Shown here: positions 34,342-44,245 of the stretch, piece after piece
Numbering within the stretch: position 1 is the stretch's first letter
How the letters are laid out: each line of letters begins with the position of its first letter
Origin: Anthoceros angustus
Lineage: Eukaryota > Streptophyta > Anthocerotopsida > Anthocerotales > Anthocerotaceae
Length of the DNA: 64,000 bases
NCBI GenBank assembly: GCA_010909165.1
Contig: MU008171.1
Coordinates: 496,001 to 560,000 of the forward strand
Reading direction: 5' to 3'
The notes under the pieces: model-generated
Database searches by the model: none
What the model was told of the DNA's origin: nothing
The model's input: only the letters and a program-made list of their open reading frames with translations
Position numbers and translations under genes: made by a program

Positions 34342-34857
34342 AAATGGTCATCAGCTCGCCTGGTGGGATGGTTTTTGGGAAGAGCAGTTGGCCATAGCGG
34401 GTGTAGTAGCGTCTGGAGCTCTTCGTCCATTGGACACAGCATGGAAATGGTATAACCGGGAGGAGCATTCTGAAGAACCCGAAGTGGCTCTTCCAGATGA
34501 AGTGATAGTGGACGCTACACTTGCGAGACGCATATTTGGACATGAGCGAGAGGTTTACACAGGGCCACACAGGAATGCTGCAAGAAGGGAACTGCGAGAC
34601 GCATATTTGGACATGAGCGAGAGGTTTACACAGGGCCACACAGGAATGCTGCAAGAAGGGAACGTCTGGAACAGCAGCACAGAGGATCGGTTACAGAGAT
34701 CCAGGCTGGCATGATGATTGCGGTCCAGGCTGGAGATGATCCGGACGGCCGTCCTTTCTGGCTGGGTAAGGTTGTGGATGTAGACCATGAAGCCGCTGGA
34801 CCGGTAGCGCAAGTCCACTGGTGGCGCACTGAAAATCCTAATGCATTGGAGGGTAGG
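34342..34857 (+). mobile_element. Insertion within NMT, with BAH-like coding fragment and a 71-bp tandem duplication
   Basis: Splits NMT between VHLDNMW and AYTGGVV. Plus-strand reading includes EIQAGMMIAVQAGDDPDG then PFWLGKVVDV and VHWW, resembling the short BAH-like tails found in plant and algal transposon proteins (inference). A 71-bp unit repeats at 34522-34592 and 34593-34663. The word gtagg occurs at both edges (34336-34340 and 34853-34857), a possible target-site duplication. Confidence 0.5.
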
Positions 34858-35040
34858 TATTCCACATATTGTCTAAATGCACTCTTCTGGTCACCTCCTT
34901 GATCAACACAGGACCCAGCCTTTTCGATCTCAGCTTCTTGTGCACACACAAAAAGTTGATCTCCGCCCATCAACACCACTACGTCCCGAATCCGGATATG
35001 AGCCGGAATGCCTGTGATAAACGCACCAGCTTCGTAGACC
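34858..35040 (-). pseudogene. N-myristoyltransferase fragment, first middle part, inverted
   Basis: The minus strand reads [18 protein letters not shown], then, after a frame change, [20 protein letters not shown] and [23 protein letters not shown] is the first NMT family signature. Confidence 0.9.
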
Positions 35041-35350
35041 GCCGGGCTATGAAGAGGAAAGTTGTTGCAGGGGTTACGAGGCTTTTGCAGGACTACCTGG
35101 TCCGGTTTGTAGTTCCACCTTTCTTTTCCAGGGATGATGTCGAATACTGGCATCTTCCGGTGGAAAATGTTGTGTACAGCTACGTTGTGGAGAACCTTCA
35201 GACCCATGAGCTCACAGACATTTGCAGTTTCTACACGTTGCCCTCTACGATCATAGGCAACGAGAACTACTCGGCATTGAAGGAAACTTACTCCTATTAC
35301 AATGTTGCCACAGTCACTCCGCTTCTACAACTCATGAATGATAGTATCCT
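35041..35350 (+). pseudogene. N-myristoyltransferase fragment, C-terminal part
   Basis: Reads VAGVTRLLQDYLVRF, DDVEYWHLPVENVVYSYVVE, DICSFYTLPSTIIGN and YSYYNVATVTPLLQLMNDS, and stops matching there. About 50 C-terminal residues, including the second family signature KFGxGDG, are absent. Back in the orientation of the N-terminal piece. Confidence 0.9.
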
Positions 35351-35359
35351 CTTCCTCCT

Positions 35360-35665
35360 TCACTCCAGCCCACCCACCCATCCATCCATCACTGCCATCG
35401 AGAAACTTACCGCCCAACAAATTATGGTTCAGGTAAAGATCCTGTAGCTTGGCCAGTCCCGAAAAGAAAGGAGCGAGGAAGGAAGGCCCCCGCCCAACTG
35501 ATTGTACCTCAGAAACAGGTGCTCCAAACTCCCCAGCTTCCCCAGCAATGCAGGGATGACGCCCGACAGCAGATTGAAATCCAGCGGCAAATCCTCCAGA
35601 TGGGGCATTCCCGAGGGCCGCCGGAACGCTACCTGCCACCGACGTTGCGGAATCACGATCGAATC
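35360..35665 (-). pseudogene. Leucine-rich-repeat fragment of a plant receptor-like protein
   Basis: On the minus strand, plant-type LRRs: HLEDLPLDFNLLSGVIPALL, GKLGSLEHLFLRYNQLGGG and, after a frame change near 35455, LAKLQDLYLNHNLLGG. The last ends at a consensus donor (gcg|gtaagtttc) near 35412, so an intron boundary is retained. About three repeats, with no kinase or membrane segment nearby. The adjacent 35665-35920 has open frames but nothing recognised. Confidence 0.65.
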
Positions 35666-36109
35666 TCACCTGCTATGTTTTATGACGCAACTCCTTGGGG
35701 TGTACAAGCGCAGCGGTCACCCATTGTTGGTACGAAACTCCTGGTGGCAAGCGCCAGTGCCGGACATCGCAACGGTCTCCATTTGCTGGTACAGGACAGG
35801 GTCTTCGAACGGAAGTCTTGGAGCCAGACAACAAAGGTCTGTCCAAGCTCAGCCTGAACCAGGGTTGAGTGAAGAACCAAATACGTTCAGGTGGTCACAC
35901 TACGAGCAACAAGCTTCATAGCACAAAAAAAAAAATTATGTGCTGTAAAAGTCAAATATACATGCCCTATCGCAACTGGAGAAAAGCCATGTCACCCGGC
36001 TATTGTTGCAATCAATTGAAGACTATTGTCAACTCTTGCTCTTGGCGATGGGTCCATATTCTATCATGTTTTTTCTGATAAAATGGTGTAAGATTTTTTA
36101 CTCAAGTCT

Positions 36110-36780
36110 ATGAATGTGGATCTATCAGAGGATTCCCTACTACGCAAATTTTATAAAGCGTGGGTTTCAACAACGGAGAACGGGGGCCTGAAAAAGATGG
36201 TTCCTATAAACATAGGAGAGGGAGCTATACTAAAGTATTGGTTGAATTTCAAGTTTAGGGTTTCTAATCTTCGTTTTCTTGGTGATCTAAGGTTGTGTCA
36301 ATTCTTGCAGGTTGCCAAAGCTCATTTGTATGAGCCCCTAGGCTTACCAAAGCCCAGGATTGAATGCTGCACAGAGGAGCTGAAGTCTTGGTCTGAAATT
36401 TACAAGTCTGGAAACTTGGAAATAAATGCCATATTCAAGAGTTTGCAAATAGCAGCATAGACCCATGGGGCTCAAATGTTGTGCACGGAGCTCCCGTCCA
36501 GAGTCTTTATGGGCACAAGGTATAATGCCGAGGAGCCTATTACAATTACTTTGGAGCAAGCTGGGTTCTTTTCATACGTGGTAAGTGAAATATCCATGAA
36601 TTGATTATATATATATATAATTATATAATTCTGACTTGGTACTTCAACTCTTGCAATGCGATGGATGAAAAAGTAATGGAAGCTCCTAGGATGCATGAGC
36701 ATCTCTTGGGCATGAAGAACATGGAAACTAGGATTATTGGAGCACGGGCCCGAATGAGAAGGATCGAAGTCCTCATTTAG
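36110..36780 (+). pseudogene. Unrecognised gene fragment
   Basis: An open stretch to 36460 contains YEPLGLPKPRIECCTEELKS after a plausible acceptor (ttcttgcag), then a stop, then further short open pieces and a possible donor (gtg|gtaagtgaa) near 36580. It could be another captured host-gene fragment. I cannot name the family. Confidence 0.3.
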
Positions 36781-36804
36781 TTTTCAGCTCATTCGGTTCT
36801 CTGT

Positions 36805-36910
36805 GGTTTAGGAGATTACTCACAAAGCTTGTTTATAACTATGTCATAGTTACAAGTGTTTAGGAGATTACTCACAAAGCTTGTTTATAACTATGTCATA
36901 GTTACAAGTA
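36805..36910. repeat. 52-bp tandem duplication
   Basis: Two near-identical copies of a unit containing aggagattactcacaaagc and ataactatgtcatagttac. The second part contains a palindrome, aactatgtcatagtt. AT-rich DNA without genes follows to 37190. Confidence 0.8.
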
Positions 36911-37189
36911 CACGGATCCTTGCATTCTCTTGTTACTTATGGTTGTCTTTTCCTCATTTTGTGGTCTTCTTTGTGGACAAGATTGTTGGGTTTACTGTAA
37001 TATTTTTGAAACATATTTTTTGATATAATAATATAGTATTAATATTAATATTTTATTTATTTTAATATTATGTTTTAATAATATGGTATCTAATGAATAT
37101 ATATTAAAAATATTTATTTTATAGAAAAATTATTGAATAAGAATAGAGACTACATTGAAATGTAAAAAGAAATAGAATAGACGTTATTA

Positions 37190-37535
37190 ATAGATGAGAT
37201 GGGAAATCCCATCTACCCTTGAAGTCTGAGGAGGAACAACCCAAAAAGGGCTAATGGTACAAAGGGAAGTCCTAGTCCCCTCGAATGCCTTTCCCGTAAC
37301 TACCTACTGCATCAATGATATCGTGATGAGGGATGATGAAGGGCCTACCTACCACCGGTCTTTGAAGAAACCGCTTAGTCCTGCTGCGTGGCCGTCCTAT
37401 AACGCTAGCCAACGCTTTTGCGCTATAAACCGGGAAAGAAAGCCACCACAGAGGAAAGGGGGAGGCCTGTCGCACCACAGCCGCATAGCAGGCATGGACG
37501 CACATGTTATGCCGTAAAAAAGTTTCAATCACTTC
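37190..37535 (-). pseudogene. 3'-terminal fragment of the same non-LTR retroelement family
   Basis: The minus strand reads ALASVIGRPRSR...VVGRPFIIPHHDIIDAV, matching the C-terminal end of the elements at 11.1 and 13.8-15.7 kb. The hairpin gatgggaaatcccatc lies at about 37197-37212, at the 3' end of the copy. Confidence 0.65.
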
Positions 37536-38200
37536 CTACCGGACTCCATGATCCACATCCTTAACTACATGAGTTGTCACTACATCCATATCACAACGCT
37601 TGCAAATGGCAAAAATCCACTCTATTTGGAATGGTTCTCCTCCTATGCACACACCACAGCTGAATCACACACAAGATACACGAAAACGCTTGGGATCTGT
37701 ATGGCTATTCTCTTGAATCAGACATCAACAATCCGCTCCCAATGACGGATTGTTGGATTTTGTAGCCTACACCATCGCCGATCTTAATCACCGGGCCGAA
37801 TTCCGAAGAGCCGTGAAACGCGCACTGCAGGAAGATCTTCGCCGAGCCTTAATTACGCTTGTCCGTATTATGATCGTATGGCTCATGTAGCCATGATGCC
37901 ATCCTATCTCTACACTCATGCCATGCATCATGCCATCACATTCACACTCGCATGCAGTCATGGTTCATGCACCACCTATCCCCACGCACTTATCTTTGGA
38001 CACACACACGTTATCACACCGGACCCTACCCTTTCCCTACCTCTATATGCCATGATTTGTCGCGCATACGGTACTTATAGCGAGCATGGGCGCCTTTTTT
38101 GCGTAAAAGTTTCAACCACTTCCTACCGGACTCCGTGATCCACACCCTTAACTACATGAGTTGTCACTACATCTATATCACAATGCTTGCAAATGGCCCC
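37510..38200. repeat. Direct repeats of about 100 bp flanking a 490-bp unit
   Basis: 37515-37612 and 38098-38196 share cacttcctaccggactcc, gatccaca, cccttaactacatgagttgt and cactacatc, with about 90% identity by eye. It could be a small non-autonomous element or the relic of two tandem insertions. No gene lies between. Confidence 0.7.
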
Positions 38201-38260
38201 CCTGCCAAAGTTGGGCTGCTCGAAAGAACTGGTTACGTTGTGTAGGCACCACTTTGGCAC

Positions 38261-39127
38261 TTATATGCCGTAGAATCGTCGATAAAACCTCCGGAACATG
38301 CTGTCTCTGAGCTGTGGTTCAGAAGGTTTGTCATGCTCCATTCTTCCTGTGGCTAACAACGCGGCCACACGCCGATCTTCTGGGTCAAAATACTCATCCA
38401 CCTGCGCTTTGCCCAACCGTGCGCGCTCCTTTGCTCGATGTCGGGCCATGAGTTCCTCTTCTTCATCACTGTCCACTTCAGTCTTCACTCTAGGCAGCTG
38501 CAGACCGTTCAAACCATTCACATAATACTGTTTTTCGATGCACTGAGCCCTAAGAAAATCCCCCACATTGTCATTGAGCACATACCAAGACTCCAAAGTG
38601 GCCTCATCCCATTCCAACACTCCTGTGCGTAGGCAAGCAAACACCCTATAAAAAGCTCGTGGATAACCAATGGCAAAACGCCCCGCTTTCTCTCTATGCA
38701 AATGACTTAGCCACACTTTCAGACTTCGCAAGTCAGCTGGCTTCTCCTTGTGTCTATACATCAGGAACCCTTCTTTGGGCCAATGATCAAACACCTGATG
38801 CATAAACAGATGATGTTCCAATTTTCTAATGCCCCTCACATTAGCTAAGTCCATACGAGCTTTGCTGTTCATGCCCCACCGCACTCAAAAGATCCAGATG
38901 ATCATAAGGAAAACTTTCAATGTTGCAGGTCTCATGATGTGATTCTACATACAGCAAAAATGCTTGTAACTCCAGAAATGTCTCGGTCGTTCGAGCTTGC
39001 CGGGCTGATATTTCCTTACCAAAGGCGTCTTCCATTTGTCTTCCCATGGTCTGTCTGAAAACTGTGGAACACTAGTGCTCATCCGGCGAAAACACGACTT
39101 GCAAGTGTGGTCCGCTTCCATATCCAT
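38261..39127 (-). pseudogene. Unrecognised protein gene with two frame breaks
   Basis: Three minus-strand open pieces join with frame changes near 38950 and 38880: a Cys-containing start (MDMEADHTCKSCFRRM, then FSDRPWEDKWKTPLVRKY), a middle (FLELQAFLLYVESHHE) and a long C-terminal part of 207 residues (FMHQVFDHWPKEGFLMYRHK, WLSHLHREKAGRFAIGYP, an acidic stretch VDSDEEEELMARHR, and a basic end FRRFYRRFYGI). Composition looks protein-coding. I do not recognise the family; a transposon-borne gene is possible. Confidence 0.45.
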
Positions 39128-39700
39128 GTTAGCAATCTATGTTAAGCCCGCTGTGAATCCCCTCACTTGATACTCTCACAATTGGAGGACGGGTACCTTC
39201 AGTGTTGGTCGAACAACCAAATGAACTGATTTGATTTCGGGAGATGACCTGTGTTCGTTGCTGACTTCGCCAGGTGTAAACGATCTGGATTTGGAAACTC
39301 CTTGTTGAAAGGTGTCTTGGGGTGATTTTTTTTGTTTTTTTGTTAGGAATGGTGTTAAAATAAGTCAGGCTGACAGTAGGAGAGGGCATTTATGCTAAAA
39401 AGTGTCCTTGGCTTATGGGGGTTTTTTGTTGTTTTTTAGGTTAGATAATAAATGGTCTTGAATTCGATGTTCCTTGGCCTTTGGTCTTGGGATATCCAAT
39501 AGAAAGTCTATATATGTGAGAGGGGTCCTCATATTTGGTAGAGGTTGCTAAGTCCATAGGTTGAGGTCGATGACGGTGGTAGTCGAATAAGTGCGAGGTT
39601 GCGGGAAATGGGTGGTGGCGATGTTAGAGCGGTCGTGGGGAATGAGTGATCGTCGAAGGAGAAGTAGTCGTGGAAGCTGATCAGCGGTAGGGGAGTCAGG
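39128..39700. other. Spacer, no gene seen
   Basis: Contains T-runs near 39328-39345 and a G/T-rich plus strand. No gene supported. Confidence 0.45.
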
Positions 39701-40079
39701 GCATGTAACCCTAAGGAGACGGAAAATGGCGAAGCAAGTTCAAGCGGTGGGGCACTTGTTGGGCGAGCGTCAAAGGCTGCGCTGGAAGAGTACCGCGATC
39801 CCTGGAGGCGAGAGGCGCAATCGCGAGGAGGGACCGAACCCTCGCCAGTGAGGCGCGAGCATGCAGTCTTGAAGGAGGGCAGCTCTCTTGGCGCGGATTC
39901 TTGAGGAGGTAGGAACCTGGAGGCCCGGCCCGCCCGATTTGAGGCGAGACATCACCGATTCGAGGCGAGGCAAGGGAGGTTCTTTGAGACATGGCACCCA
40001 AGGCCATGAGCCGAATTGTGATCAATGGCCAAACATGGACCATTGGAAGGTCCATGGGGAATTGGTAAAGGAGTTGGGG

Positions 40080-42540
40080 CTTGGCTTCATGGAGAAGCGG
40101 TGGAATTATGCGAACTTGGGACTAGTGAGTCGCTCGCCATCGAAGGACAAGCCGGTGGCGGTAGAGCGAAGCCGGATTGGGACACAGGAATTGGTCGAGA
40201 AAGTGCATGAGCGTGAGGAGGAGGCGGTGGTTTGGTAATCGAGCCTTCTCGGAAGAGGGGAGCACAGTGCCTTGGTCAAGGCAGGCGTGATTCGGGAGCC
40301 CAATGGCTGGTTGACCGAGGAATGGTATCGGCCACGGTGATGGAGTGCAGCGAGATGGCTCCTCTGTTTTCTCTGACACAAGCGGGACTATTTGTCGACC
40401 ATTTCTTTGTTTCTCCATGAAGTTGTCAAGGCGAGGATCGATTGAGGCGAATTCTCTTTGACAGTGTGAAGAGGTTGAATTTGATCTCCTCTTCCCTCGT
40501 CCTTCTCTAATTACGCCATTTTGGTTCATCTCATCATGCGCTTAGCTAAGGAGATAGAATTGTGGCCTCCTTCACATGTGGAAGCCGGTGAGGAGGTGAA
40601 GTGGAAAGCGGATGAGCCTAAGGAGGAAATAGAGGAGGAATCGGCACCGGGAGTCAGTGGCGGCAGGCGATTCGAGAAGAAGAAGGAAATTCCACCAAGA
40701 AGAGAAAGCCGGGAGGCAAAGAGGCTCAACAAAGAAGGCGAAGGAGGCGGCACGGGTCAAAAGCATGGCAGAGAAAAGGAGAAAATGAGGGCCAAACGCA
40801 GTTGATTCGTGGAGGAGGAGGCGCGATCCGAGGAAGAGAATTTTGCCGACTGACGGATGACGAACCGGAAGAAGGAAATTCCACCATCAAGAAGAAAGGC
40901 CGGGAGGCGAGGCTCAACAAAGAAGGCGAAGGAGGCGGTGAGGCGTCACGGGTCAAAGCGGGCCATGTGCGGAAAGCCGAAAATGAGGGCCAAGCGGCGA
41001 TTGATTCGGCGGAGGAGGCGCGATCCGAGGAAGAGAATTTCTTGACACGGATGCGGATGACGAGGCCCGGAAGGATTAGGTTGACCTTAGCGGACCCTCC
41101 TCGGGATGGGAAGAGGTTTTCGTGGAACCCATTGCAGAGGTCGACGCGGAATTGGTTGAGTGCGCACCCTACCGGGAAGGAAGGTGCTTGACAAGGGAAT
41201 GGCGTCGGAGCGGGGCCTCCTCAACAGTGGATTTGGCAGGAGCTAACCACATCTATGATCCGGGCCCGGTCAGTTGTTGGACCAAGGCTGCGTTGGCCCT
41301 CACATGGCTCGCAAGGGGCGAGGGAAGCGGTGGAATTATGCGAACTTGGGACTTGGGAGTGCGCTCGCCATCGAAGGACAAACGGTGAGGAATTAAGCGA
41401 AGCCCGAGATTGGGACACAGGAATTGGTCGAGAAAGTGCATGAGCGTATAGGAGGCGGTGGTTTGGTAATCGAGCCTTCTCGGAAGAGGGAAGCACAGTG
41501 CCTTGGTCAAGGCAGGCGTGATTCGGGAGCCCAATGGCTGGTTGACCGAGGAATGGTATCGGCCACGGTGATGGAGTGCAGCGAGATGGCTCCTCTGTTT
41601 TCTCTGACACAAGCGGGACTATTTGTCGACCATTTTCTTTGTTTCTCCATGAAGTTGTCAAGGCGAGGATCGATTGAGGCGAATTCTCTTTGACAGTGTG
41701 AAGAGGTTGAATTGATCTCCTCTTCCCTCGTCCCTCTAATTACGCCATTTTGGTTCATCTCATCATGCGCTTAGCTAAGGAGATAGAATTGTGGCCTCCT
41801 TCACATGTGGAAGCCGTGAGGAGGTGAAGTGGAAAGCGGATGAGCCTAAGGAGGAAATAGAGGAGGAATCGGCACCGGGAGTCAGTGGCGGCAGGCGTTC
41901 GAGAAGAAGAAGGAAATTCCACCAAGAAGAGAAAGCCGGGAGGCAAAGAGGCTCAACAAAGAAGGCGAGGAGGCGGCACGGGTCAAAAGCATGGCAGAGA
42001 AAAGGAGAAATGAGGGCCAAACGCAGTTGATTCGTGGAGGAGGAGGCGCGATCCGAGGAAGAGAATTTTGCCGACTGACGGATGACGAACCGGAAGAAGG
42101 AAATTGCCACCAGCAAGAAGAAAGGCCGGGCGGCGAGGCTCAACGAAGAAGGCGAAGGTGAGGCGTCACGGGTCAAAGCGGGCCATGTGCGGAAAGCCGA
42201 AAATGAGGCCAAGCGGCGATTGATTCGGCGGAGGCGCGTCAGGAAGAGAATTTCTTGACACGGATGCGGATGACGAGGCCCGGAAGGATTAGGTTGACCT
42301 TAGCGGACCCTCCTGGGATGGGAAGAGGTTTTCGTGGAACCCATTGCAGAGGTCGACGCGGAATTGGTTAGAGTGCGCACCCTACTGGGAAGGAAGGTGC
42401 TTGACAAGGGAATGGCGTCCGGAGCGGGGCCTCCTCAACAGGTGGATTTGCAGGAGCTAACCACATCTATGATCCGGGCCCAGTCAGATTTGTTGGACCA
42501 AGCTGCGTTGGCCCTCACATGGCTCAGCGTGCAAGGGCGG
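40080..42540 (+). repeat. Tandem duplication, period about 1.22 kb
   Basis: gcggtggaattatgcgaact occurs at about 40098 and 41331. aacccattgcagaggtcgac occurs at about 41129 and 42347. Between these anchors both copies keep the same order with scattered small deletions. Confidence 0.85.
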
Positions 42541-42849
42541 CGAGAGGAAGTGGTGAAGGCCCGATTTGAGGAGGAGGAGGCTAAGCAAAAGCAGCTGGAG
42601 GAGGATAAGCGGACCTTGGAGGAGATGAAGGTAAAAATTCAGGAGGATTTGCGCAGGGCCCAAGAGGAGTTGCAGTCCATGACGAGTCAGCAGGAAGCGC
42701 TCAAGGCCCAGATCAAGGATGCCCACGAGGCAAATCAAGAAATGCAGGGGGAATTGTTGCGAGCCCAAGAACAAGAGGCAGCCTCTGTGGAGAAGGCCCA
42801 TAAGTTGGCGGACCGGTACAAGCGAGAGCGGTATGAGGCACGTGGTTGA
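42334..42849 (+). CDS. Coiled-coil, gag-like protein of the repeat element
   Basis: 171 residues. The N-terminal 70 residues include AEVDAELVRVRTLLGRKVLD and VDLQELTTSMIRAQSDLL. Residues about 75-165 are a long, charged coiled coil with heptad spacing (KQLEEDKRTLEEMKVKIQED and similar). The true start may lie further upstream across a frame change. A similar coiled coil is encoded on the opposite strand at 48287-48828. Structural protein of an element is an inference; no enzyme motif is present. Confidence 0.4.
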   Translation: MEPIAEVDAELVRVRTLLGRKVLDKGMASGAGPPQQVDLQELTTSMIRAQSDLLDQAALALTWLSVQGRREEVVKARFEEEEAKQKQLEEDKRTLEEMKVKIQEDLRRAQEELQSMTSQQEALKAQIKDAHEANQEMQGELLRAQEQEAASVEKAHKLADRYKRERYEARG

Positions 42850-44245
42850 GCCAGGAAGGAGAAGGGGAAAGGGAAGCGAAGCAGCATGTCCACGACTGGG
42901 GTAGTGGAAGGGACTACCGAAGGAAAGGAAGGAGCAACCGAGGTAGCCGAAACACCTACCAGAGTCGCCGAACAGACGACGGTCGTGGAGTCCACTACCG
43001 CAGTAGCGGAGACGGCTACCGACATTGGGGAGCCCAACTCGGAAGCGGCCATGAGCGGCGCAACTCGGCGCAACGTAACATCTCGCGAGGGCATGGATCA
43101 AGCAACCAGGGGTAGCCCACGGGAGGAGGGGGTAAGCACCTCGCTCATAGGGGTCCTATTATGTTGCGGCACATGGATGAGGAAACTTATGTTCTGGTCT
43201 ATATGTGAATGGGGAACGCGTTTAACCTTGTCCATGTGCGTGGAAATAGGAGGATCGTGCCTATCTTCTACAAGTGAGGACCCAAGTGGATACTTCTTCC
43301 ACCGCGCCTGAGTGTGGGGATTGGCCCCTATTATGCGGAGGCGATTTTGGAGGAGGCGGCGGAAGAAGAAGTCCAGCATGGGTGGACAAAGAGCTGTAAT
43401 AATCCTCGGCCAAAGGCGGCGAGAGGAAGTGGTGAAGGCCCGATTTGAGGAGGAGGCTAAGCAGCGGTGGAGGAGGATAAGCGGACCTTGGAGGAGATGA
43501 AGGTAAAAATTCGGGAGGATTTGCGGGGCCCAAGAGGAGTTGCAGGTCCATGGCAGTGTTGAGGCGCTCAGGCCCGGATCAAGGATGCCGACGAGGCAAA
43601 TCAAGAAATGCAGGGGGAATTGTTGCGAGCCCAAGAACAAGAGGCAACCTCTGTGGAGAAGGCCCATAAGTTGGCGGACCAGTACAAACGAGAGCGGGAT
43701 GAGGCACGTGGCCGAGCCAAGAAGGAGAAGGGGAAAGGGAAGCGAAGCAGCAGGTCCACGACTAGGGTAGTGGAAGGGACTACCGAAGGGAAGGAAGGAG
43801 CAACCGAGGTGGCCAACACCTACGAGTCGGAGCAGTCGTGGAGTCCACTTCATGATGGAGGCAGCTACCGACATTGGGGAGCCCAACTCGGGCGGCCATG
43901 GCGGCGCAGCTCGGGCGTAACATCTCGCGAGGGCATGGATCAGCAACGAGGGTAGCCCACGGAGGAGGTAAGCACCTCGGCTACGAGTCCTATTATGTTG
44001 CAGCATGGATGAGGAAACTTATGTTCTGGTCTATATGTGAATGGGCAGCGTGCTTAACCTCCTTTGTCCATGCGTGTGGAAATAGGAGGGATCGGGGCCT
44101 ATCTTCTACAAGTGAGGACCCGAGTGGATACTTCTTCCACCTGCGCAGTGTGATTGGCCCCTATTATGCGGAGGCGATTTTGGAGGAGCGGAAGAAGAAG
44201 TCAGGCATGGGTGGACAAAGGCACGTAATAATCCTCGGCCAAAGG
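42535..44245 (+). repeat. Tandem duplication, period about 0.85 kb
   Basis: gaagtggtgaaggcccgatt occurs at about 42547 and 43427. The end word taataatcctcggccaaagg occurs at about 43397 and 44227. The first copy keeps the coiled-coil frame open; the second has many short deletions and is broken. Confidence 0.85.
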
